Position numbers and translations under genes: made by a program
Origin: Zygnema cylindricum
Lineage: Eukaryota > Streptophyta > Zygnematophyceae > Zygnematales > Zygnemataceae
Direction: 5' to 3'
Assembly: GCA_037447655.1 (NCBI GenBank)
Contig: JBBHKE010002751.1
Coordinates: forward strand, 1-44,051
DNA length: 44,051 bases
The notes under the pieces: generated by a model
Seen by the model: the letters and a program-made list of their open reading frames with translations, nothing else
Database searches by the model: none
What the model was told of the DNA's origin: nothing
Part shown: piece after piece, positions 30,096 to 41,024 of the stretch
How the letters are laid out: each line of letters begins with the position of its first letter
How positions within the stretch are numbered: the first letter of the stretch is position 1

Positions 30096-31103
30096 TTGAA
30101 ACTGGCAACGTTTTAACATAGAAACCTGCCTGCTCAGAGACATGTAGGAATTAGTGTTGTCGTACGGATTAGTGGAAGCATAGGATAAATGCCATTTGGC
30201 GAGATAGTAACTTTGCAAATTAAGTACGGGAATCCAACATTGGAAGGTTGTCGTTTTCTGACAAGCATTATTCTCGGGATTTGTCGAACTTTATTAATAG
30301 GGTTTCACCTAAATATTTAGTGACATGCTAGTTTTTGAGTTAGGTTTTTTCCTTTTCCAGAGCCATAGTTTCATGCTAGTAATTGTCTCTGAGATTCTCC
30401 TTCTTTTTGTACTAAGACCTTACCTAATCTACCGACGCAAGACAGCTTGCAAGGTTTCCCTCCAGACTATCTTCTACGTACTGTGGTTGTTGAATTGCGT
30501 TTGTGGACTGAGTGTGTCTTCCTGTCAAAGCGCTAACTTTGCAGTCTAGCTCCAATCCTGTCTGGCTTTGTGGGAATACCGGCTATCTCGGCTCCTTAGT
30601 CCAGTTACGGAAAGGTTTTTGTCTGTTGGTTGGACTCCTGTAGAGAATATTAAAAGACTTCAGAGCCTAGTGGCTACTGTCACAAAAATTCCCGTACTTA
30701 ATTTGTTTTATATTTATAATATTCTTTATTCCTGGTGTTAATTAGTTTATTTATTTCTAGTTTGTTTTAATTTGTTTCCTTTCTATTTTTTGTTATTCCT
30801 TGTGGCAATTTGTTTTCTTTTAGTCTAATTATTGTAATTTGCTTTTCATTTTCAGTCAAGCATTAATTAGTTGTTTGTTTTCTTTTCCAGTCTAGTGGTT
30901 TTCTTTGGATTGCTTTAATCTGTTTTTACTTTCAATTTTTAGGGTTTCGTTGCTAAGTGGGCTTTGATATCGATTTTTCTGATTTTGTGTGTAGATCCGG
31001 TATAGTTTCTCTTTTTGTCCGCCTACCGGATTAACTCACTAGAAAACCTAGCAAACCTAAAAATTTATAAAAAATATATATATATTAAAAACCAAGAGAA
31101 AAA

Positions 31104-31150
<47 letters not shown>

Positions 31151-31990
31151 AATATATAAAGTAGGTTGCACGAATTATCACAAAAAATTATAACTGCTTT
31201 AATAGTTGGGTAGAGCGTGGCTTAAAGCTGATACGCGTACCCTAACAGGCTACTAACAACGTTGGTATTTTGAGTTGTGATCTCTTCTCGACAATTCGGA
31301 ATACGAGGGAGGTTGGAGCATCGCTGGGAGACCTTACAGATCGCTTCAGGTGAGTAATCGGGTCTTTGTGGGTGCAGGCGCGTGATAGGTTGTTAAGCAT
31401 GATAACCTAGAGGGGTTAGGATCCGACCGAAGGCTGTGCCTTCCTCCCCGCATAGGCATTTTCGTTGCATTTTCATTAGATCTGACCCTGATTGGTCTTG
31501 GATAACGACTTCTTGTCTATTACATCTGGCCTTGTTGGGCCTTCGATAGTTTCCTATTTGACCGTGATTGGTCTTGGATAACGGCTTCTTGTCTATTACA
31601 TTTGGCCTTGTTGGGCCTTGGATAGTTTCCTGTTTTACTACATCTGGCCTTGTGGGCCTTGAATAATTTCCTGTTTTATTAAATCTGGCCACAAGTGGCC
31701 TTGCATAGGTGACATGTTTCTTCTTGGAGTGGCTTGAAGTGGCTTTTGTGGTATTGCTTAGATCTGGCTGTGAACGGCCTTGTTAGGGGATTCGCGATTT
31801 GACTAACCCTGGTGATACAGAATAGATCCAATCATTAAGGGGAGTGCATGTTTGCGTGGGTGCCTGTTTGCGTGAATTTGAAGACTCCCCGTGTGATTTG
31901 ATCAGTAGATCTGCCAGCGCGCATATGCCCACTGACCCTGAGTAGGGTCTGATATCTAGTTGCATCCGGATAGGACGACTGTCTGTTTAC
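30096..31990 (+). repeat. LTR and leader of the gag-protease retroelement, copy 2
   Basis: It matches copy 1 from 27692 onward, offset 2,404 at the start. It is followed directly by the element's coding region. It carries the splice-donor-like CAGGTGAGTA at 31347, the AT microsatellites at 31074-31147 and an enlarged leader repeat array at 31510-31700. No standard primer-binding site was recognised; the nearest look-alike, TTGGTATTTTGAGC (about 31262), is imperfect. Confidence 0.8.
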
Positions 31991-34632
31991 ATGCCAACAG
32001 ACTGGAACAATTTACCGTTTCCAACTGGTACCACTAGAAGTTTCAGTCTTTACCGTGGACCGGACCAGGATCTGATTCTCGCCCGCTCACCTCGTGTCCT
32101 GTTTCTAGGTCATACTGGTCATACCGCACAGTCTCAGCTTACGGGTTCACCCGACTCTACATCTGGTATTGCCACTACATATAGATCTACATCATCTGTC
32201 TCCTCATCCTCTTCCCATAGCTGGGGGGAAGATTGGGACAAAGACTCCCTTGATATCCGGGATCTAAATCTACAACCTTCGCTTTTTCCTTTGAGCGGAA
32301 ATATACACACTAACTCTGATTCCTATTTTGGGGATATGGCCTCGCCCATAGACACGAGAGGAGGTAGAAATCAGTTTTGTTTTTCGGGTCTCAATGACAC
32401 TATGACCTTGTCACATTTTTGAATGCATTTTGATACCGAGATGCGCGATCTCTTATTCCGGTATCAAGACCATTATGAATTATGGGTTGCTTTCTCGTTA
32501 CTTCGGCGATACCTTAGGGGATTTGCCCTATCCCTATATGAACGGAAATATGAGGCAATTTTTGCTATGACAGAAATGGCACCCGCATATTCTGGATCTT
32601 TAGCCATAACAGGCAGTCCAGAAATTCTTTTCCAAACTGCCGTACCCGCAGTTTATGACTCTGCAGGTAACGAAATTTCACCTGAAATACCTGAGGTCCC
32701 TCATCAGTTCGCCGTTGCGGCTCGGGCTGCAATTCCAGCCCGCCCTGCAATGTTGTTTCTTTTAAGGGATCCAATATCATTTGTGTTCAATTTATTACAA
32801 GAAGAGTACCGAATGCAAAATCCCGATCAAGTTAAAGAACTAATGAATTTCGAACGTCGCCCGGGCGAAACCGCTCGGCATTGCGAGCGCGTATGGAAAC
32901 ATTACGTGAAGCATTGCCAGATCTCATGTCAGATGCTGAGGCAGTTCATAAATTTGTGGGGCAATTTCCCACCAAATCTCGACGTTTCATTCAAAACCAT
33001 TTGACTGAGGCATATGGCCTCAAATTTACTTTCGAGCAGGCTGCAGAATACGCCCTACGGTATGAAATGCAGACCTGCTGGTGGGACGCTCACGAGCGAC
33101 CTAAGTCTTCTCCCAATGCAAACCCGAATCCTAATCCTAACCCACGCAACCCATGGCCTAATCCGAGACCTCCAAGGGCTCCGGCCATGGGAACATTACC
33201 AACATACCCTGGTGTTCGTATATGTTTTTGATGTGGTAACACTGGTCACGACGCACGCAGCTATCTGGATAAGATCGCTACCTGTACTCATTGTAATCAA
33301 ACGGGTCATTATGTACATCAATGTCACATTAAAAATCCTGATTTCAGTTATCAAAGTCAAATAAAAAACGGCGGTATACCTGCTCGATCGGCAAAATTGG
33401 TCACTCCACCCAAAGGGGTAGAGAAAGACTACCCTCCAAAAATCAGCAGGAGGGACAGAGAGAAAGCCGAGATGCAAGCTACTGTAGCGGCTATGATGAA
33501 GGAGCAGTTTGCCGCGCTTATGGCGCAGGTCAAACCGCAATTAACTGGAATGGCCCGAACTGTGGTCCATATGCCCTCTTTTGCTGGGCGATCTCTTCGG
33601 GAGTCCACTGTTCAACAGCGGGTAGCTCAGTTTAAAGGGACTCCCGATCATAATCGCGAGTCAAAATACATTAACACACGAATCTCATTATCATTTGCCA
33701 AAGAAACTCGCTCACCTATTCCAGAAACGACCTTAAGCATCACCGCTAAGGCATTAACTATTTTAGAGAGGAGTATACAAGACACATTTAAGGTCAAAGA
33801 ACGTTTGTCCATACTGTCCACCATGCTTCCCGAGTTGGATAGCAACGAAAAAACTATAGATCTAACTCCTTCAGCAGCTGCGTTACAAGCATTACAAAAC
33901 CATCGTAATGCTCTCTCCCTTCAAGCTATTACTCTTGAAAAGCGGTCTAGCCTCACTCCTCACATCAGTTTTCTAGATAACAAATTGGGCGTTTTTATGG
34001 TTAATGGGTTTGCTCCGGCACTTTCTCTCATGGATACAGGCGCAAAGCCAATTATCCTCGGTTCTGATTTTGCCATCAAAATATGTCTTACAAAAGATAA
34101 GTTACAACCCACTACCACACGTCTATTGACTTTCGCACGTACCACAGAGCCAGTCCTCGGTATTATGATAGAACTAATACCGAGAGAACCAATATGTTTT
34201 CAGTTTCAGAGTTAGTCAACGACGGATTTTGCAGAAATTTATGCTCATGCCTTGGTCATCAAGTGTAGTGACTATGAATGCTTGGTCGGTCAAGACGTTA
34301 TTTTTCGAGTTGGGGGGGTGGTTGATATGCACGATCAGACATTTTCGTACAGACCTAACAACTTCCCGGAACATAAAATTTGCTTACCCCTTATCTCGGC
34401 CCGGCAACCCATGCCTACTACGGCCCATTCGGCGCTGATCTTGCTAGCCTATGCCGCAGTGGGTATATGTGCAGACATCCTTGAATCGCTAACAGCGGAT
34501 AAAATCTCACCATATTCCCCAGGTTTACTAGAATTATTTAGTACACCCGGATTTACCATTGACTCTTCAGATTTTGACCGACTATATAAATTTACTATAC
34601 CAATTCCAGGAATTCCATCCTTACTTACGTGA
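31991..34632 (+). pseudogene. Decayed gag-protease polyprotein of an LTR-type retroelement, no reverse transcriptase
   Basis: ATG 31991 opens a frame to a TGA at 32420, directly followed in the same frame by a long stretch (32423 to about 32900). A frameshift near 32890-32905 moves it to the frame of 32881-34632, which is open except for TGA 33229 and TAG 34213. A gag-like helical domain (about 32800-33080) is followed by a Pro/Asn-rich linker. The first zinc knuckle is broken by the TGA and a Cys-to-Tyr change; the second is intact (CTHCNQTGHYVHQC, from about 33283). A retropepsin-like segment has MDTGA (Asp codon 34033) and a later LVGQDV motif. The 200-residue end is unrecognised. Ty3/gypsy-type gag-protease is the best guess. 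No reverse transcriptase, RNase H or integrase follows before unrelated repeats. Confidence 0.75.
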
Positions 34633-35048
34633 TATTGCTTTGTCTTTTATTTTCTTGCCAGGTCAATGTGTTTGGAATAATTTGTTTTTCCAGGCAGATT
34701 TATTTATTGTTTCTTGCGTTATATATGCTTCGTACTCTGATTGTGGTCACAAATACTGTACATATGTAATGGTCATTCACTTTCTGGTGTTTATCGAGGA
34801 CCCCCACTGGATGTGATGCATGCCATTCACGGTTGTACTACCATGCACGACAGTGCCCGTCGGTTGAAAGGAACAAAACACCAAAATGTATACAAAAGTC
34901 TACAAAAATGAAGTACGTTCGTCGTATCAAGATGACTCTCATTGTACTGTGGTAAAAGTATTTTTTTTGTATGGCAAAATGTTTTTTTGTTGTGGATTGG
35001 ATTTTGGAAGGAAACTACAAAAATAACATGATGATTCAACACATACCC
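34633..35048. other. Remnant and spacer after the gag-protease element
   Basis: 34774-34917 is open in the same frame as the protease and reads HSLSGVYRGPPLDVMHAIHG, which looks like further decayed coding sequence. After that I see nothing until ACATACCC at 35041-35048, which resembles the right end of an M3-type MITE. Confidence 0.4.
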
Positions 35049-35051
35049 TAA

Positions 35052-35976
35052 GGCCGTGCGCCCATGTAACCGAAACTTTGAATAAATCTTCGAGTTTTAG
35101 CTAAGATTCTCTATGGTACTTTTCAAAGTGTTCCGACGTCGAAGAACACAAAATTGAAATGTGACTGCTCTAGACGTGGATACAACTTGTGACGGTTGAA
35201 GACGACTACGAAACTTCCGAACATTGGTGACGCCTACAAAAATAGCAATGGTTGTAGACGTCAAGTTTTTTGTGACATTGTAGGTGTTTAGGGTTTTGGG
35301 ACATTGTGAAGTCATGCTCATTTGTGACCTTATTAGTACCAAAACTTTATGCCATGGTTTCTTGGTTTTTTTTTAAATCTTTTATCAATTGATATACCAT
35401 CAAACTACAGCCAACGATATTTCAAAAACAAAATAAAAAACTTATCTTTCTATACCTTTATTGTTGTATTTCATTCGGAGAAGAGAGAAAGTATTTCGGT
35501 CGAGTAAGAAGGAGCGGTAGAGACGAGGGCGAGGTAAACATTCGCATAAGGACCCATGAATGAAAGCGGAGGTCCGAGACCCCTGCGAATCCTTTTCCCT
35601 AAATGCTTGTCATTTTAGTACGTACCTGCCCGTGACGAGCAAAGAAACAAATAGCGTGTACTCTCCCACGTGCAAAAAATTATAAAGACGTGTAACGCGC
35701 GCGATAACTTTTTACTATTCGTCGATCAACTATTTTTTTAAGTAAAATCACCTTGCGAGTCAATTTTAATTGAGGTTTGTATTGAGTTAGCATGACGTGG
35801 CAGGGGGTTGCAAAAAAAATGACGCGAAATTCAGGTACATCGATAATTTCAAAATGACGCAAAATGTGGTATAATTTTCACACGATTTAGTACAGCGCTA
35901 GATTTTCTCGTTGCAAATCCCATTTTATATGAAAACGACAAAAAAAACCCTTACTTTAACACATGAGCACGCCGCC
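35052..35976 (+). mobile_element. Family-R repeat R2, Harbinger-like, preserves the empty copia target
   Basis: It begins GGCCGTGCGCCCATG and ends CATGAGCACGCCGCC, with TAA on both sides (35049-35051 and 35977-35979). It aligns with R1 and R3. At about 35567-35574 it has a single CCGAGACC where R1 carries the copia insertion. The terminal repeat is imperfect, so the class call is moderate. Confidence 0.7.
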
Positions 35977-35979
35977 TAA

Positions 35980-36092
35980 CTCATGTCGCACTTATGTTCC
36001 CATATAACAAAAACTTTGAAACGTAACTTCAAATTTTTCGAGAAGATTCTCCTTACTACTTTGCAAAGCATTTCATGTGCAAATTTTAATTG
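35980..36092 (+). repeat. Family-R fragment (left end only)
   Basis: TATGTTCCCATATAAC, AAACTTTGAAACG and GAAGATTCTCC align with the first 110 bases of R2 and R3. It stops where R3 begins. Confidence 0.75.
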
Positions 36093-36095
36093 TTA

Positions 36096-36745
36096 GCCGG
36101 TGTGCCCATGTCATCGAAACTTTGGGATGAAACTTGGATTTTAGCAAAGATTCTCCGTAGTACTTTTGAAGGTATTCTTCTGTCCAAAAAAAAATTGTAA
36201 CTTTGAAAATGTGACGGTTATAAACGTGGGTACAACTCGTGACGATTGCATACGACTACGAAACTTTCAAAAATCGGTGATGTCTACAAAAACGGTGACA
36301 GTTGTAGACGTCGAGTTTTTTGTGGTATTGTAGATGTTTAGGGTTTTGTGACAATGCGAAGTCAATGTTACCTAACGGCGTCATTAATGCGTAAAACTTT
36401 CGCTATGGCTTCCCGATTTCTTTTTTTTTCCCTTTTATCACTCGATATGTCATATAAACATTTATCAAACTACGACCAAAGATAATTAAAAAAAAAACAC
36501 TTTTTCATTATACCATTATTGTTGTATTTCATTCAAAGAAATTTGAGAAACAAGCGGTAGAGTGAGGCGGGGGGGAGACAAAGACGATGTAAACTTTTGC
36601 AAATGACCCATGAATGAAAGTGGAGGTTCAAGTCCGCTGCAAATTTTTTTGCGTACATGCTCATCATTTTTCTACGTACATGCGCGTGACGACTCAAAGT
36701 GTACATTCACAATTTTTTTTTGTAGATAGTTAATTATTTTCAGTG
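36096..36745 (+). repeat. Family-R repeat R3 (right end truncated)
   Basis: It starts GCCGGTGTGCCCATG after TTA and aligns with R1 and R2 through GTTGTAGACGTC, TTAGGGTTTTG, ATTGTTGTATTTCATTC and CATGAATGAAAG. Similarity ends near 36720-36745. Confidence 0.8.
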
Positions 36746-37476
36746 CAGATTCCATGAACTTAAGTTTTTTTTTTGTAGGATCTTAAGCGAAACAGTTTCA
36801 CTTAAAATAATTAAAAAAACATAAATCATTACACAGCGGAAGCTCATAATAGACAAGAGGAACTCTCAGCCAAAAAGATTTATAAGTGTTCTTGGCCGAA
36901 GCCTCTTTACATCATCTCTCTTCTCTCTTCTCTCTCTTCTCTCTCTTCTTTAAGTAATCTCTACTCCAAGATTAATCATCTAAGAAAGATTGATTAATTC
37001 ATTCAATATAATAGAATATATTCTGCACATATACACTGCTGCCTATATACTCGCTACTCTTGCACTTAGAGACAACAAGGTAAGACAAGCAGAATTTAGC
37101 GTAGCGACGAAGTCTGTCCCTAGTTGACTGTGCACACTGCAAAGACGTTTCCACAAAGAAAGTAGCACGCGCTTTCTTCCTTCAAAACGACTAACTCCGA
37201 ACGTTGACTTAAACACGTGTCGTCACGCGAAAAAATACTTGCACGCAAAATGTTACACCTGCGCACGAAAACATAAAGTGACGCGAAACGAAATAGAACA
37301 TTTCGTTTTCGCGGATATCAAAAGTACCGTCGCAAATCGACGTAGTACTTTTTGTATAATGACGTGACACTTCACGTCCAACAAATAAATGTTGGTATGA
37401 CGCTTCCCGGAAATAGCGCGAAATGACAATATCCCAACATTTTTGACCTCCACTTTACCATCTACCGACTTCACAA
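36746..37476. other. Unassigned, LTR- or promoter-like segment with CT-rich tract
   Basis: It contains a CT-rich run at 36914-36951, TATA-like words near 37010-37022, and then a G/C-richer stretch. The order resembles a plant LTR or 5' leader, but I found no second copy, primer-binding site or ORF. Confidence 0.3.
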
Positions 37477-38486
37477 TGAATCGCTATTAGCGTTAATTTG
37501 ACACGCCCAAATTTTGACCCTCGAGCCTAAAATTAATGTTGGGTATCATATCGCGATAAGTTCGGTATTCGATATATCGATTATCGATAGGTCAAAGGCC
37601 TCGATATATCCTACCGAACCAACATTTTTTGTCGCGATATATTTGGCAAAAGGTGGGTGTTCGTACAGATCCAATACGGGATACCGTACGGAAAATCGTA
37701 CGAAAATCTTTGCCCCCCCCCCCCCAAGCGCGCACCATGGGGGTAGGGTGGGGTTTGTAAAAAAAAAATTAACCTAGCCTCACTTCGATATATCGCGATT
37801 GAAATATATCGTGATATCGGCCGATTTATCGCAGAAATATCTTGATATTAAGCTCCTCAATATATCGAAGCGATATATCGATTATCGGGTACCCAAATTT
37901 CGGTATATATCGAATATCGTCAAGGGGCCATCGATACCAAGCATTACCTAAAATACAATTAATGTTTTTCTACGTTAATATAATTACAATTTAATTAGCG
38001 TTAATGACTTTAATTTGTAGAATTTTTAAATAGTGTAATGTATGGAACGCGTGAGTCCGTACTAGAACTGCTCGTCATTTTGTACAATCGTATAGAAAAA
38101 CTATCAGATAAAGGCGTCAGACTCGCGAAAGTGAGTGCGTTGACACATAAAAACATAGATGTCCTATGCGCATAAAACGCACGAGTAAACTAACGAATAC
38201 TACAAAATCCTTACGAATTCGACAACTAGGCAAAAAAGCGCATTCATATTTGATTCCTAGTGTTGAAGACGGGTGGAATATAGTGCAAACCAGGTCGCAC
38301 GTGTTCAAGCGTCGACTATGTGGCCACAGGTTATACCGGCTACAATATGGTAAAAATGTACCCAAAGTAGAGCTATGCATAAATTAGAGTTATTTTTTCT
38401 TGATGAAAGGCCTTGAACCCATATCACAGTTAATAACACTGATTGTTTTTTTACGCTTATTATTTCTTAACGCTAATAGCGATTCA
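37477..38486. mobile_element. Element with 20-bp perfect terminal inverted repeat, family M5, copy 1
   Basis: TGAATCGCTATTAGCGTTAA at 37477-37496 is repeated as its exact reverse complement at 38467-38486. The termini may extend outward (CTACAACG-like). The same end sequence, with small changes, borders 40440-40660. It is about 600 bp without the nested MITE at 37536-37944. There is no transposase ORF. Confidence 0.7.
37536..37944. mobile_element. Stowaway/mariner-like MITE made of ATCG palindromes, nested in M5
   Basis: A 409-bp element with ends ATGTTGGGTATC and, reverse-complemented, ATGCTTGGTATC, flanked by TA on both sides. The interior is dominated by palindromic words GATATATCG and CGATATCG, at least eight times, plus a C run at 37710-37725. 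The TA flanks fit Tc1/mariner-type insertion. Confidence 0.7.
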
Positions 38487-38579
38487 CGTTGTAGTTTTAC
38501 CGTTTTTTCTTTTGCGGCTACTATTCTTTTGTAGACATAGTGTAACCGATCCATTCCAAATGTAAAGTTTAACTCCAAA
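38487..38579. other. Short spacer
   Basis: Nothing recognisable. Confidence 0.3.
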
Positions 38580-39530
38580 TGTAAAGTTTCCCATCTCTCA
38601 TTTTTCCATCACTTATTTTTTCACTCCACCCTTTCCACTTCCATCTTGTCATTCTTGCGTTCCACCTTTAAATTCATCCCTACTCATTTTTTCTTTTACC
38701 TGCCCCCAATCAATCATAGGGGATTTTTTGTACAAATCGTTTTTCACTTGGTACATACATTGGAAATTTTCCAAATTTTTCCCTTTTATCATGTTTTATC
38801 GTCGAATTTCTTATTTTTGCCGGATTCCTTCCTAATTGTATTCCCTTTCGATTTTGGAAAATTCCTCGATTTGTTGGAATAAATAATGCTTATTCTTCAA
38901 ATATCCTTCCACATTCCAATTATTTCCCTCCAACCGCTCTTCATATTTCATCTATCTTTATATATTCGACATTAGGAGGTTTTCCAAGAGTGCCTTAGTA
39001 TTGGAAGTTTAATATTCGAAGATTCGCTCCATTCCATTATTACCTCTATCCTCCACCCAACCTTTGTGGAGACATTTTCGGTTTATTGGAGCATCAAAAG
39101 AAAAAGACTATTCATTTCTTTTCTAAATTTTTAAGACCTCCATTGTTCACTCCACTTGTCATTATACTTTGATACCTATTATGACTTTTTAATTTCACCT
39201 CTCCCGAAGTGCCTTTTCATTTCCCTTTCTAACTTGTTAAAATCCTCCATTTTTCCCTCCACTTGCCACTATACTTCCAGACCTATTGTGATTGTTACAT
39301 TTCCCCTCTCACAAATTTCCTCTCTTTTGAACTCTTGTTTGACATTGTTTTTTTCTTTGTTCCTCATTGTCTTGATCATTTTTCCTCTTTTTATCTTACC
39401 CTTATTGGCATTTTCTTTTCACTTTATTCTCTCTTGTTTACCTTCCTATACAACCATTCATTATGCAAGAGTCTCGTACATCCCTTGACGCATATATACA
39501 ATACTCATTGTTCTAACCTTTAATGTAACA
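38580..39530. repeat. Long pyrimidine-rich strand with a diverged tandem unit
   Basis: The + strand is strongly enriched in C and T for about 900 bp. Blocks at about 39140-39210 and 39247-39315 are related (CTCCACTTG, CATTATACTT or CACTATACTT, GACCTATTGTGA or TACCTATTATGA), giving a period near 107 bp. Open frames here encode Phe/Leu/Ser-rich sequence because of base composition and are not supported as genes. Confidence 0.65.
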
Positions 39531-40439
39531 TAGTCATGGGCTTAAGTGTCTAAGGTAGTTTTTAATGTTCGTTCGGTTTGGTTTTTGTTTTTTCTTTCTG
39601 TTGTAATTACTTTCCTTTTAGGCTTTTATAGTTGTTTGACCTTTGTTGTGCTTTGATTCATTATAAATGCTGGTCTTTTTAAACATGTTTTGTATTTCGT
39701 TGGTTTTACCATCGCGTTTTTGACAATAAAATCTACATCTAACTCACAAAAAACACAAATATATCTACACGTTCCCATATTGTAACCGCTAAAGTCTCAA
39801 TTCACATAATTGGTGTTTGGACAAGTGAAAAAAGGTTTGTGCAATTCCCTTTCGTATTTCTTACCATGAATTAAATATGAGTTTATTTTCCTGTGTCTAA
39901 TTCACTCTCTTGCCGGAAAATGACAAATTTTATATACTTTTGTAAAAAATAATGACTAACAAACGTCCGGACTAAGCATATTTCGTATAACACACTATTC
40001 ACACACCTCTTGATTTTGTGTCACTGACACTAATTTAAGCGTGCCTATATTAACGTAAAAGAAAAAATAGCATAACGAAATATTTTTTAGGTTATTGAGT
40101 TAAGAGCGCTTATTTAGTGTTAAGAACGATAATAACGATTTCATTGTAAAACTTTTATTACTACACTAGCCGTTGGTTAGTTGTAAGTTCCCAAATAACA
40201 TTGTTGACCTCAACACGCTAGAGCCTATTGAGTACATTGTGGAATCGGGCGTTCGTAAAATCGGCGCTTTATCGGTCCGCCAATTATGTTTCGTTTTGCC
40301 TAGAGTTTGGCTTTTTTTTTTCTCTGAATCGTGTCGTTACTTAAGATTAATTCGTAGAAAAAAAAATGAAGAAGAGCAAGAAAAGCAAGAGAAGAAGAAG
40401 AGCAATTCGTAGAGCAATGTTACAATAGCATTTCAGACG
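39531..40439. other. Unassigned spacer
   Basis: AT-rich, with no ORF of note. 40015-40060 resembles 9915-9955 (CTAATTTAAGCGTGCCTATA against CTAATTAAACAGTGCGTGTA), possibly a shared transposon end. Confidence 0.4.
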
Positions 40440-40660
40440 TACACCGTGTATCGCTATTAGTGATAACAATTTTTCCGCCACTTAAAATATCTTTTATCCG
40501 TACACAATTGTCCAATTTTCAATTTGAGACCGCCAATTGGAAGCTGAGAATATTACCTGTCAATCGCAACCGTCAGATCAACAATCTGACAATTGTGTAT
40601 GGCAAAAAGATGGTTTAAGTGGCCAAAAATACATAAACACTAATAGCGATACACGGTGTA
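40440..40660. mobile_element. Small MITE with 23-bp perfect inverted ends, family M5, copy 2
   Basis: A 221-bp element. The left 23 bases (TACACCGTGTATCGCTATTA, then GTG) are the exact reverse complement of the right 23 (40638-40660). If the outer TA is the target duplication, it fits a Tc1/mariner-type insertion. It is related to the ends of 37477-38486. Confidence 0.85.
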
Positions 40661-40820
40661 GTGTTTCGGTGCAGTGGCAAGTATTGTAGCACCGAGATGT
40701 TTTGGCTAGCACTCGTTCCCAAGTGCTTGGTCCTTTTTGCTCTTTTTGTATTTTGTGGTTTTTGTGCGCTTTGTAATAGTTAAGTTTTTCTATTTTTAAA
40801 GATTGAGAGATATACAATAA

Positions 40821-40838
40821 GAGAGAGAGAGAGAGAGT
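40821..40838. repeat. GA microsatellite
   Basis: (GA)9 in the probable 5' LTR region of element 4. Confidence 0.95.
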
Positions 40839-40969
40839 GAGTTGGGTTAATGTTATGTGGGGAAAAACTCCGGTTGAATATTATGATATTCAGTTGACTT
40901 TCGCTTTTAATGGCCCCGCTTACTTGAATGTTTATTATGTCTTTGTGGTGTTTTGTCGAACCTATGATT

Positions 40970-40981
40970 TGGTGTCGGAGC
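40970..40981 (+). promoter_or_regulatory. Primer-binding site of element 4
   Basis: TGGTGTCGGAGC matches TGGTATCAGAGC at 10 of 12 positions and lines up with the site of element 3 (TGGTATCGGAGC). The preceding 150-200 bp are therefore probably the end of a 5' LTR. Confidence 0.75.
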
Positions 40982-41024
40982 GATTGTGCTCCTTCGTCGT
41001 AAAACCTTCTCTAGTGTGGCCGCC

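Noticed and set aside
29635-30108. 157-codon minus-strand frame in the spacer
   Set aside because: Basic, Ser/Arg-rich translation without motifs; crosses the junction with LTR copy 2.
31262-31275. Primer-binding site TTGGTATTTTGAGC for the gag-protease element
   Set aside because: Needs an insertion and substitutions relative to TGGTATCAGAGC, and the preceding bases do not end in CA as an LTR should.
38646-39523. Phe/Leu/Ser-rich plus-strand frames that look like membrane proteins
   Set aside because: Hydrophobicity results from the pyrimidine-rich strand; there are several overlapping frames and no conserved motif.
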